Shown here piece by piece: positions 49,427 to 57,319 of a stretch of DNA of 64,000 nt. Origin of the DNA: Actinacidiphila glaucinigra (GTDB lineage Bacteria > Actinomycetota > Actinomycetes > Streptomycetales > Streptomycetaceae). The stretch is taken from positions 108,842 to 172,841 of the forward strand of contig NZ_FZOF01000020.1 in assembly GCF_900188405.1 (NCBI RefSeq), in the 5' to 3' direction. Both the position numbers and the translations under genes were made by a program. Positions within the stretch are counted from its first letter, which is position 1; every line of letters begins with the position of its first letter. The notes under the pieces were generated by a model. The model was not told the origin of the DNA. It worked only from the letters and a program-made list of their open reading frames with translations, and ran no database searches.

Positions 49427-50172
49427 TCGGCCTCGTGCTGGCGGCCGGCGCCGGACGGCGACTGCGCCCCTACACCGACACCCTGCCGAAGGCCCTGGTG
49501 CCGGTGGACCCGGCGGGTGAGGGCACCACCACCGTCCTCGACCTCACCCTGGGCAACTTCGCCGAGGTCGGCCTGACCGAGGCCGCCATCGTCGTGGGCT
49601 ACCGCAAGGAGGCCGTCTACGAGCGGCAGGCCGCGCTGGAGGCCAAGTACGGCGTGAAGCTCCACCTCGTCGAGAACGACAAGGCCGAGGAGTGGAACAA
49701 CGCCTACTCCCTGTGGTGCGCCCGTGACGTCATCAAGGAAGGCGTCATCCTCGCCAACGGCGACACCGTGCACCCGGTCTCCGTGGAGAAGACCCTGCTC
49801 GCCGCCCGCGGCGACGGGCAGCGCATCATCCTCGCCCTCGACACGGTCAAGCAGCTCGCCGACGAGGAGATGAAGGTCATCACCGCGGACGGCAAGGGCG
49901 TCCAGCGGATCACCAAGCTGATGGACCCGGCGTCCGCGACCGGTGAGTACATCGGCGTCACCCTCATCGAGGCCGAGGCCGGCGCCGACCTGGCGGACGC
50001 GCTGAAGGCCACCTTCGAGCGCGACCCGCAGCTGTACTACGAGGACGGCTACCAGGAGCTGGTCAACCGCGGCTTCCAGGTCGACGTCGCCCCCATCGGC
50101 GAGGTCTCCTGGGTCGAGATCGACAACCACGACGACCTGAACCGGGCCCGGGAGATCGCGTGCCGGTACTGA
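49423..50172 (+). CDS. sugar/polyol-phosphate nucleotidyltransferase, LicC/IPCT-like
   Basis: The 249-residue protein has the nucleotidyltransferase signature LVLAAGAGRRLRPYTDTLPKAL at the N-terminus (about 4-25), VENDKAEEWNNAYSLW and ANGDTVHPV (metal-binding D), and ends in VSWVEIDNHDDLNRA as in cytidylyltransferases of choline- or inositol-phosphate. It probably makes a CDP-linked polyol for the CDP-alcohol transferases on either side. The start overlaps the previous stop (ATGA), with GGAGG upstream. Confidence 0.9.
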   Translation: MIGLVLAAGAGRRLRPYTDTLPKALVPVDPAGEGTTTVLDLTLGNFAEVGLTEAAIVVGYRKEAVYERQAALEAKYGVKLHLVENDKAEEWNNAYSLWCARDVIKEGVILANGDTVHPVSVEKTLLAARGDGQRIILALDTVKQLADEEMKVITADGKGVQRITKLMDPASATGEYIGVTLIEAEAGADLADALKATFERDPQLYYEDGYQELVNRGFQVDVAPIGEVSWVEIDNHDDLNRAREIACRY

Positions 50173-51221
50173 CGAGGCTCATCCCCTCGCCGGTCGTCGT
50201 CGACATCCGTGCCGGAGCCCTGGACGACCTGGCGAGCGTGCTCGCCGACCAGCGCATCTCCAGCTCCGGCAGGCTCGCCATCGCGATAAGCGGCGGCTCC
50301 GGGGCCGTACTGCGCGAGCGGCTCGCCCCGGCGCTGCCGGGCGCGGACTGGTACGAGGTGGCCGGGGGCACCATCGACGGTGCCGTGAAGCTCGCCGACG
50401 CCATGCGCGGCAGCCGCTACGACGCGGTGGTCGGGCTCGGCGGCGGCAAGATCATCGACGCCGCCAAGTACGCCGCCGCGCGCGTCGGCCTGCCGCTGGT
50501 GGCGGTGGCGACGAACCTGTCGCACGACGGCATCTGCTCGCCGGTGTCCACCCTGGACAACGACAACGGCCGCGGCTCCTACGGCGTGCCGACCCCCATC
50601 GGGCTCGTCATCGACCTCGACGTGATCCGCGAGGCGCCGGTCCGCTACGTGCGCTCCGGCATCGGCGACGCCCTGTCCAACATCTCGGCGATCGCCGACT
50701 GGGAGCTGTCCCACCGCGAGACCGGGGAGCCGATCGACGGACTGGCGGCCGCCATGGCGCGCACCGCCGGCGAGTCGGTGCTCCGGCACCCGGGCGGCAC
50801 GGGCGAGGACGAGTTCCTGACCGTGCTGTCCGAGGCGCTGGTGCTCACCGGCATCGCGATGTCGATCAGCGGCGACAGCCGCCCCGCCTCCGGGGCGTGC
50901 CACGAGATCAGCCACGCGATCGACCTGCTGTACCCCAAGCGGGCCGCCGCCCACGGCGAGCAGGTCGGCATCGCCGCCGCCTTCGCGATGTTCCTGCGCG
51001 GCGCCGAGGAGGAGGCCGGCCTCTTCGCGGAGGTCCTGCACCGCCACGGGCTGCCCACCACGCCGGGTGAAATCGGCTTCACCGAAGCCGAGTTCGTCAC
51101 GGCCGTCGAATACGCTCCGCAGACCCGCCCCGGGCGTTACACCATCCTGGAGCACCTGGAGCTCTCCACCGACCAGATCAGGGACGCATACGCCGACTAT
51201 GCCAAAACCATCGGTAGCTGA
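50160..51221 (+). CDS. sn-glycerol-1-phosphate dehydrogenase-like enzyme
   Basis: The 353-residue protein is of the iron-containing alcohol dehydrogenase-type fold: VVGLGGGKIIDAAKYAA for NAD(P) binding (about 93-109), ATNLSHDGICSPVS, and metal ligands in SGACHEISHAID and AAHGEQVGIAAAF. It resembles AraM/EgsA G1P dehydrogenases, which reduce DHAP to glycerol-1-phosphate, the archaeal-type stereoisomer. The start is GTG 50160, overlapping the upstream gene by 13 bp. It would supply the polyol phosphate for the cytidylyltransferase (inference from operon). Confidence 0.9.
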   Translation: MPVLTRLIPSPVVVDIRAGALDDLASVLADQRISSSGRLAIAISGGSGAVLRERLAPALPGADWYEVAGGTIDGAVKLADAMRGSRYDAVVGLGGGKIIDAAKYAAARVGLPLVAVATNLSHDGICSPVSTLDNDNGRGSYGVPTPIGLVIDLDVIREAPVRYVRSGIGDALSNISAIADWELSHRETGEPIDGLAAAMARTAGESVLRHPGGTGEDEFLTVLSEALVLTGIAMSISGDSRPASGACHEISHAIDLLYPKRAAAHGEQVGIAAAFAMFLRGAEEEAGLFAEVLHRHGLPTTPGEIGFTEAEFVTAVEYAPQTRPGRYTILEHLELSTDQIRDAYADYAKTIGS

Positions 51222-51984
51222 GCTGCGGCCGGTCGTTCACCCCTCCGGGCTGAAGGACCGTCGCAGCGGTGAGCACTGGGCCGGGCGCATCTACATGCGG
51301 GAGATCTCGCTGCGCTGGACCCGGCACCTCGTCAACAGCCGGGTGACCCCCAACCAGCTCACGTACCTCATGATCGTCGCGGGCATCGCGGCCGGCGCGG
51401 CGCTGCTGGTGCCCGGCCTGGCCGGAGCCGTGGCCGGCGCGCTGCTGATCCAGCTGTACCTGCTGCTGGACTGCGTCGACGGCGAAGTCGCCCGCTGGCG
51501 CAAGCAGACCTCGATCACCGGCGTCTACCTCGACCGGGTGGGGCACTACCTGTCCGAGGCGGCGCTGCTGGTCGGGTTCGGGCTGCGCGCGGCGGACCTC
51601 TTCCACCGCGACGGCGCCACCACCCAGTGGGGCTGGGCGTTCCTCGGGACGCTGGCCGCGCTCGGCGCGATCCTGATCAAGGCCGAGACGGACCTGGTGG
51701 ACGTGGCCCGCTCCCGCAGCGGCCTGCCCGCCGTCCAGGACGAGGCCTCCGTGCCCCGGTCCTCCGGTCTGGCGGTGGCCCGCAAGGCCGCCGCCGCGCT
51801 GAAGTTCCACCGGCTGGTGGGCGGTGTCGAGGCCTCGCTGCTGATCCTCGCCGCCGGCGTCGCGGACTTCGTCCACGGCGACCTGCTCTTCACCCGCATC
51901 GTCGTCTGCCTCCTGGCCGCCATCGCCGTGCTGCAGACGCTGCTGCACCTGGTGTCGATCCTCGCGTCGAGCAGGCTGAGGTGA
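51199..51984 (+). CDS. second CDP-alcohol phosphatidyltransferase, variant active site
   Basis: The ATG at 51199 overlaps the dehydrogenase gene by 23 bp. The 261-residue membrane protein has VTPNQLTYLMIVAGI and the signature DCVDGEVARWRKQTSITG followed by VYLDRVGHY. Matched to D-xx-DG-xx-AR-x8-G-xxx-D-xxx-D, the last Asp is His here. That Asp is the proposed general base in the family, so this enzyme may use a different acceptor or be a specialised partner of the first transferase. The stop overlaps the GT2 start as GTGA. Confidence 0.9.
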   Translation: MPKPSVAELRPVVHPSGLKDRRSGEHWAGRIYMREISLRWTRHLVNSRVTPNQLTYLMIVAGIAAGAALLVPGLAGAVAGALLIQLYLLLDCVDGEVARWRKQTSITGVYLDRVGHYLSEAALLVGFGLRAADLFHRDGATTQWGWAFLGTLAALGAILIKAETDLVDVARSRSGLPAVQDEASVPRSSGLAVARKAAAALKFHRLVGGVEASLLILAAGVADFVHGDLLFTRIVVCLLAAIAVLQTLLHLVSILASSRLR

Positions 51985-52883
51985 GCGCCGTGGGGACGTC
52001 GGCCGGAACGATCCGCCTCGGCGCGGTGATCATCACCATGGGCAACCGCCCCGAGGAGCTGCGCGACCTGCTGGACTCGGTCGCCAAGCAGCGCGGCTCG
52101 GCGATCGAGATCGCCGTGGTCGGCAACGGGTCGCCGCTGCCCGAGCTGCCCCCCGGCGTGCGGACCGTCGAGCTGCCCGAGAACCTGGGCATCCCCGGCG
52201 GCCGCAACGTCGGCATCGAGGCCTTCGGCCCCGATGGCGGCGAGGTCGACGTGCTGCTGTTCCTGGACGACGACGGGCTGCTGCCGAACGAGGACACCGC
52301 GGAGCTGGTCCGTGAGGCCTTCGCCGCGGACCCCGCGCTCGGCATCGTCAGCTTCCGGATCGCCGATCCGGAGTCCGGGAGCACCCAGCGCCGCCACGTC
52401 CCCCGGCTGCGGGCCTCCGACCCCCTGCGCTCCTCGCGCGTCACAACCTTCCTCGGCGGCGCCAACGCGGTCCGCACGGAGGTCTTCCGGGAGGTCGGCG
52501 GCCTGCCCGGCGAGTTCTTCTACGCCCACGAGGAGACCGACCTCGCCTGGCGGGCCCTCGACGCGGGCTGGATGATCGACTACCGCGCCGACATGGTGCT
52601 GTTCCACCCGCTGACCGCCCCGAGTCGGCACGCGGTCTACCACCGCATGGTGGCCCGCAACCGCGTGTGGCTGGCCCGCCGCAACCTGCCGTGGACCCTG
52701 GTCCCCGTCTACCTCGGCGTGTGGATGCTGCTGACCCTGCTGCGCAGACCCTCGGGCCCCGCGCTGAGGGCGTGGTTCGGCGGTTTCAAGGAGGGCTGGA
52801 CGGCCCCGAGCGGCACGCGCCGGCCCATGCGGTGGCGGACGGTGTGGCGCCTCACCCGACTGGGGCGACCCCCGATCATCTGA
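51981..52883 (+). CDS. glycosyltransferase family 2
   Basis: The 300-residue protein starts at GTG 51981 (overlap GTGA). The GT-A fold has LGAVIITMGNRPEELRDLLDS, the NLGIPGGRNVGI segment found in rhamnosyl- and galactofuranosyl-type GT2, the metal-binding FLDDDG and an acid YAHEETDLAWRAL. A hydrophobic stretch near residue 235 may associate with the membrane. It would add a sugar to the lipid or polymer made by the preceding genes, before export by the ABC pair downstream. Confidence 0.9.
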   Translation: MSAVGTSAGTIRLGAVIITMGNRPEELRDLLDSVAKQRGSAIEIAVVGNGSPLPELPPGVRTVELPENLGIPGGRNVGIEAFGPDGGEVDVLLFLDDDGLLPNEDTAELVREAFAADPALGIVSFRIADPESGSTQRRHVPRLRASDPLRSSRVTTFLGGANAVRTEVFREVGGLPGEFFYAHEETDLAWRALDAGWMIDYRADMVLFHPLTAPSRHAVYHRMVARNRVWLARRNLPWTLVPVYLGVWMLLTLLRRPSGPALRAWFGGFKEGWTAPSGTRRPMRWRTVWRLTRLGRPPII

Positions 52884-52946
52884 CAAGCTCGGACGAGAGT
52901 GACCCCGCGCGACGGGCAGGGCCCCAGGCGCGCCAAGAGGACGAAA

Positions 52947-53879
52947 GTGTCAACTGTGAGCGAGACAACGCACGACGGTGCGGTCGCCGTGGGCCCTGTG
53001 CCCCCGGCGGGCGGCGGCCTCACGCCGTCCCAGCTGGCAGCCAAGTACGGCCTGTCCGTCAGCGGCGCCCGGCCGGGCCTCGCCGAGTACGTACGGCAGC
53101 TGTGGAGCCGCCGTCACTTCATCTCGGCGTTCGCCCGGGCCCGCGTGTCGGCGCAGTACACCCAGGCCCGGCTGGGCCAGCTGTGGCAGGTGCTGACGCC
53201 GCTGCTCAACGCGGCCGTCTACTACTTCATCTTCGGCCTGCTGCTGGGCACCGACCGCGGTGTCGACAACTTCATCGCCTTCCTGGTCACCGGCGTCTTC
53301 ATCTTCACCTTCACCCAGTCCTCGGTGCTCGCGGGGGTGCGCGCCGTCTCGGGCAACCTCGGGCTGATCCGCGCGCTGCACTTCCCGCGGGCGAGCCTGC
53401 CGATCGCCTTCACCCTGGTGCAGCTCCAGCAGCTGCTGATGTCGATGTTCGTGCTGCTGGCGATCGTGCTGATGACCGGCGAAGTGCCGGGCCCGTCCTG
53501 GCTGCTCGTGGCGCCCGCGCTCGTCCTGCAGTGCGTCTTCAACGCCGGCCTGGCACTGGTCATGGCCCGGCTCGGCAGCAAGATGACCGACCTCGCGCAG
53601 CTGATGCCGTTCATCCTGCGCACCTGGATGTACGCATCCGGTGTCATGTACAGCATCAGCCACTTCGCGGCGCACGCACCGGCCGTGGTCAAGATCGCCC
53701 TGGACGTCAACCCGGCGGCCGTCTACATCGACCTGATGCGCTTCGCCCTGATCGAGAGCTTCACCTCGGAGCAGCTGCCCCCGCACGTGTGGGCGCTGGC
53801 GCTGGGCTGGGCCGTGGTCATGGGCGTCGGGGGCTTCGTCTACTTCTGGAAGGCCGAGGAGAGGTACGGCCGTGGCTGA
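52947..53879 (+). CDS. ABC-2 type polysaccharide/teichoic acid export permease
   Basis: The start is taken as GTG 52947 with AAGAGG 6 bases upstream (GTG 52956 is also possible; 52899 has no good site). The 310-residue protein has a cytoplasmic N-terminus of about 60 residues, then six membrane helices in the TagG/Wzm arrangement (ARLGQLWQVLTPLLNAAVYYF is the typical first helix). It forms the channel of an exporter of lipid-linked polymers, with the ATPase encoded next; the two genes overlap by 8 bp. Confidence 0.92.
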   Translation: MSTVSETTHDGAVAVGPVPPAGGGLTPSQLAAKYGLSVSGARPGLAEYVRQLWSRRHFISAFARARVSAQYTQARLGQLWQVLTPLLNAAVYYFIFGLLLGTDRGVDNFIAFLVTGVFIFTFTQSSVLAGVRAVSGNLGLIRALHFPRASLPIAFTLVQLQQLLMSMFVLLAIVLMTGEVPGPSWLLVAPALVLQCVFNAGLALVMARLGSKMTDLAQLMPFILRTWMYASGVMYSISHFAAHAPAVVKIALDVNPAAVYIDLMRFALIESFTSEQLPPHVWALALGWAVVMGVGGFVYFWKAEERYGRG

Positions 53880-54666
53880 GCACAACGACACCGCCCCGGG
53901 CGGCGAGCGCGTCCCCACCGTGATCGTGGACGACCTGCACATCGTGTACCGGGTGCACGGCGCCGGCTCGGGCAAGGGCAGCGCCGTCGGCGCCCTGTCC
54001 CGGCTGGTCACCCGCAAGGGCGGCAACCCGAACGTCCGCAAGGTGCACGCCGTGCGCGGCGTGAGCTTCACCGCCTACCGCGGCGAGGCGATCGGCCTGA
54101 TCGGTTCCAACGGCTCGGGCAAGTCGACCATGCTGCGCGCCATCGCCGGCCTGCTGCCCGCCGAGAGCGGCAGGGTCTTCACCGAGGGCCAGCCCTCGCT
54201 GCTCGGCGTGAACGCCGCCCTGATGAACGACCTGACCGGCGAGCGGAACGTCATCCTCGGCGGCCTCGCCATGGGCATGTCGCAGGACGAGGTGCGGGAG
54301 CGCTACGAGCAGATCGTCGAGTTCTCCGGGATCAACGAGAAGGGCGACTTCATCTCGCTCCCGATGCGGACCTACTCCTCCGGCATGGCGGCCCGCCTGC
54401 GGTTCTCGATCGCCGCGGCCAAGAGCCACGACGTGCTCATGATCGACGAGGCGCTCGCCACCGGCGACCGCTCCTTCCAGAAGCGCTCGGAGGCGCGGAT
54501 CCGCGAGCTGCGCAAGGAGGCCGGCACCGTCTTCCTGGTCAGCCACAACAACAAGTCGATCCGCGACACCTGCGACCGCGTGCTCTGGCTGGAGAAGGGC
54601 GAACTGCGCATGGACGGCCCGACGGCCGTCGTCCTGAAGGCGTACGAGGAGTTCACCGCCAAGTGA
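53872..54666 (+). CDS. TagH-like ABC transporter ATP-binding protein
   Basis: The 264-residue protein starts at GTG 53872. A leader VDDLHIVYRVHGAGSGKGS and the charged insertion RLVTRKGGNPNVRKVHAV are followed by Walker A GSNGSGKST, signature YSSGMAARLRFSIA (the polysaccharide-exporter variant of LSGGQ), Walker B LMIDEALATGD and VSHNN switch. It powers export by the permease upstream. A broken copy of its first third lies at 47213-47374. A strong hairpin 10 bp after the stop probably ends the operon. Confidence 0.93.
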   Translation: MAEHNDTAPGGERVPTVIVDDLHIVYRVHGAGSGKGSAVGALSRLVTRKGGNPNVRKVHAVRGVSFTAYRGEAIGLIGSNGSGKSTMLRAIAGLLPAESGRVFTEGQPSLLGVNAALMNDLTGERNVILGGLAMGMSQDEVRERYEQIVEFSGINEKGDFISLPMRTYSSGMAARLRFSIAAAKSHDVLMIDEALATGDRSFQKRSEARIRELRKEAGTVFLVSHNNKSIRDTCDRVLWLEKGELRMDGPTAVVLKAYEEFTAK

Positions 54667-54675
54667 CCCCGCGGA

Positions 54676-54709
54676 CCGGCCCGCGCTCCCGACCGGGTGC
54701 GCGGGCCGG
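54676..54709 (+). terminator. hairpin after the polyol-phosphate/export operon
   Basis: CCGGCCCGCGC and GCGCGGGCCGG form an 11-pair perfect stem with a 12-base loop, starting 10 bp after the stop codon. There is no U tract. Confidence 0.65.
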
Positions 54710-55209
54710 CGCATGCCTGCGGTCGGAGGCGAGCCCGCAGGGCGCACCGGCGTGCGCCCGGGCCCGGCGGCCCGGCGAACTCACCCACCTCCGCGCGCCG
54801 TTCGGCCGCGCTCCCGCGCCGGTCGCGCCCCCCGTCCCGCGGAACGCCGTCCGGGCCCGGTACGGATACGCCAAGTGAGTGGGCGCGCGCCCGGCGCATC
54901 CGCGGCGCGCGGTTCGCGGGGCGAATGGGGCCGATGATTTTCCCGGGATTTTGCGAGACACCGGGGACGCGAACCCGAGGTTTGTGCGTTCCTGCTTTCG
55001 GATCGGCATAGGTCCGCCCCCCGGCGCACGCCGGAGCGGATCCGCGCCGTAAGCTGTAGCGGTACTCAATCGCCGGATCTCGGGCGATACGTCCGGAGAG
55101 CCGGTCGGGTGCGGGGACAGCCGGGAGCAGGAATTATAGGAGCGGCGTGTCCGAAATTGGGTGTAATGGGCTATCGGTGTAGAACGGGGGATGTGACGGA
55201 AATGGCTCT
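54710..55209. other. 500-bp gap before the hopanoid operon
   Basis: No credible gene was found. The first 150 bp are very GC-rich. GC falls from about 54930 on, consistent with a regulatory region for the hopanoid operon, and the promoter candidate lies at 55157-55185. Confidence 0.6.
55157..55185 (+). promoter_or_regulatory. promoter candidate for the hopanoid operon
   Basis: TTGGGT (55157-55162), a 17-bp spacer and TAGAAC (55180-55185) fit a vegetative HrdB-type promoter, with start at about 55192 and an untranslated leader of about 18 bases before the GTG at 55210. It is the best match in the gap by eye. Confidence 0.5.
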
Positions 55210-56190
55210 GTGGACCCCTGGGGAGAAAACGCCCACCGCCCGCACGCCGGGATGTCCACGGTGACCGGATTCAAGCCCGAGACTCGGGCGATCACGGTGC
55301 CGGACCCCCATTCACGTGCCGTCCTCGACAAGGCGGCCCGCGAGAACTTCCCCGTCGCGCCCTTCTTCGTACCCCGCTCCTGGCGCGCCGACCTGATGGC
55401 GGTCTACGGCTTCGCCCGGCTCGTCGACGACATCGGCGACGGGGACCTGGCCGACGGCGGCCGCACGGACGCCGTGCGGCTGGGGCTGCCCGCGGAGGCG
55501 GCCGAGGACCGCCTCGCCATGCTCGACGCCTTCGAGGCGGACCTGCGCCGGGTCTTCGGCGACGGCCCCGACGACGTCCGCCACCCGCTGCTCCGCGCGC
55601 TGCGGCCCACCGTCCGGCGGCACGGCCTGACGCCGGCCCCCTTCCTCGGCCTGGTCGAGGCCAACCGCCAGGACCAGGTCGTCCGCCGCTACGCCACCTA
55701 CGAGGACCTCCTCGCCTACTGCGAGCTGTCGGCGAACCCGGTCGGCCGCCTCGTGCTCGGCATCACCGGCACGGCGACACCCGAGCGGATCCGCCGCTCG
55801 GACGCGATCTGCACCGCGCTGCAGATCATCGAACACCTCCAGGACGTGGCCGAGGACCTCGGCCGCGACCGCATCTACCTGCCCGCCGAGGACATGAAGC
55901 GCTTCGGCGTCACCGAAACCGATCTCACCGCCGCGACCGCGGGCGCACAGGTGCGCGCACTGGTTGCGTACGAAGCGGAACGCGCCCGAGACCTCCTGAA
56001 TGAAGGCACCCCGTTGGTGGGTAGCGTCCACGGCAGGCTCAGGCTGTTGCTCGCCGGGTTCGCCGGAGGAGGCCGCGCCGCCCTGCGGGCGATCGCGGAC
56101 GCGGGGTACGACGTGCTGCCCGGGCCGCCCAAGGCGGGCAGGTTGAGCCTGCTGCGCGAGGTGGGGTCGACATTGCGAAGAGAGGGGTGA
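55210..56190 (+). CDS. hpnC: squalene synthase-like HpnC (hydroxysqualene synthase)
   Basis: The 326-residue protein is of the trans-isoprenyl synthase fold: FPVAPFFVPRSWRADLMAVY, first Asp-rich motif LVDDIGDGD (about 72-80) and second motif EHLQDVAEDLGRDR (about 214-227). HpnC converts presqualene diphosphate to hydroxysqualene in the HpnC-D-E route. GTG 55210 is used; an ATG at 55252 is a possible alternative start. The stop overlaps the hpnD start as GTGA. Confidence 0.93.
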   Translation: MDPWGENAHRPHAGMSTVTGFKPETRAITVPDPHSRAVLDKAARENFPVAPFFVPRSWRADLMAVYGFARLVDDIGDGDLADGGRTDAVRLGLPAEAAEDRLAMLDAFEADLRRVFGDGPDDVRHPLLRALRPTVRRHGLTPAPFLGLVEANRQDQVVRRYATYEDLLAYCELSANPVGRLVLGITGTATPERIRRSDAICTALQIIEHLQDVAEDLGRDRIYLPAEDMKRFGVTETDLTAATAGAQVRALVAYEAERARDLLNEGTPLVGSVHGRLRLLLAGFAGGGRAALRAIADAGYDVLPGPPKAGRLSLLREVGSTLRREG

Positions 56191-57125
56191 GCCGGACTGT
56201 GAACGGCTCCGATCGCATGTCCGGACCTGTGCTCGCGGCCTACCGCTACTGCGAGGTCGTCACCGGCCACGAGGCAAGGAACTTCGCCTACGGCATCCGG
56301 CTGCTGCCCACCCCCAAACGCCAGGCGATGTCCGCCCTCTACGCCTTCTCCCGGCGGGTGGACGACATCGGCGACGGCGACCTCGACCTCCCGGAGAAGC
56401 AGCGGCGGCTCGACGGCACCCGGGACCTGCTCACCCGGGTCCAGGAGGGCGCCGTCACCGAGGACGACACCGACCCGGTGGCCGTCGCGCTCGCCGACGC
56501 CGGCCGCCGCTTCCCGATCCCGCTCGGCGGGCTGGAGGAACTGATCGACGGCGTCCAGATGGACCTGCGCGGTGACACCTACGAGACGTGGGAGGACCTC
56601 GCGTCCTACTGCCGTTGCGTCGCCGGCGCCATCGGCAGGCTCTCGCTCGGCGTCTTCGGCACCGCGCCCGGCGCACCCGGCCGGGAGCGCGCGGCGGAGT
56701 ACGCGGACACCCTGGGCCTCGCCCTGCAACTCACCAACATCCTGCGGGACCTGCGCGAGGACGCCGCCAACGGGCGCACCTACCTGCCCGCGGACGACCT
56801 CGCGAAGTTCGGCTGTTCCGCCGGGTTCCTCACCGACACCCCGCCGCCCGGGTCCGACTTCGCGGGCCTGATCGAGTACGAGGTGAAGCGGGCCCGCGCC
56901 CTGTTCGCCGAGGGGTACCGGCTGCTGCCGATGCTGGACCGCCGCAGCGGCGCCTGCGTCTCGGCCATGGCCGGCATCTACCGCCGCCTCCTGGAACGCA
57001 TCGCCGCCGATCCCGAGGCCGTCCTGCGCGGCCGGGTCTCGCTGCCCGGCCACCAGAAGGCGTACGTCGCGGCGCGCGGCCTCGCCGGTCTCGACGCCCG
57101 ACGTGCCGCCAGGAGGCGCGTGTGA
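56187..57125 (+). CDS. hpnD: presqualene diphosphate synthase HpnD
   Basis: The 312-residue protein has the same fold as HpnC, with NFAYGIRLLPTPKRQAMSALY, first Asp motif RRVDDIGDGD, GVQMDLRGDTYETWEDLASYC and second motif NILRDLREDAANGRTYLP. HpnD joins two farnesyl diphosphates to presqualene diphosphate. It is second in the operon, coupled to hpnC by GTGA. Confidence 0.94.
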   Translation: MSRTVNGSDRMSGPVLAAYRYCEVVTGHEARNFAYGIRLLPTPKRQAMSALYAFSRRVDDIGDGDLDLPEKQRRLDGTRDLLTRVQEGAVTEDDTDPVAVALADAGRRFPIPLGGLEELIDGVQMDLRGDTYETWEDLASYCRCVAGAIGRLSLGVFGTAPGAPGRERAAEYADTLGLALQLTNILRDLREDAANGRTYLPADDLAKFGCSAGFLTDTPPPGSDFAGLIEYEVKRARALFAEGYRLLPMLDRRSGACVSAMAGIYRRLLERIAADPEAVLRGRVSLPGHQKAYVAARGLAGLDARRAARRRV

Positions 57126-57319
57126 CACCCGCGCCACCGGCCGCGGGCCCCTTCACCCGCACCGGCAAAAGCACCGCAACCGGCACGGGAGCGGCAGCAT
57201 CGCGGAAAACCACTGTTTTCCGCCGCCGTGAGGCAACCGCCGCCGTGCCGGCGGCGTCACTGTCGGCAATGGTGCGCCGCGCCACGCGCGGCGGCACCCG
57301 GGGGAGGGCGCATGGCTGA
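57122..57319 (+). CDS. small basic protein between hpnD and hpnE (DUF6380-like)
   Basis: GTG 57122 overlaps the hpnD stop (GTGTGA) and the frame ends at TGA 57317-57319, eight bases inside hpnE. The 65-residue product is basic and disordered-looking, ending RRATRGGTRGRAHG. Coupling on both sides suggests it is translated. It recalls small Streptomyces proteins filed as DUF6380, though I am not certain. A non-coding spacer is the alternative. Confidence 0.5.
   Translation: MTPAPPAAGPFTRTGKSTATGTGAAASRKTTVFRRREATAAVPAASLSAMVRRATRGGTRGRAHG

Noticed and set aside
54653..55069. Minus- and plus-strand frames after the ABC ATPase
   Set aside because: Low-complexity GC-rich sequence overlapping a terminator-like hairpin; no ribosome site or homology signal.
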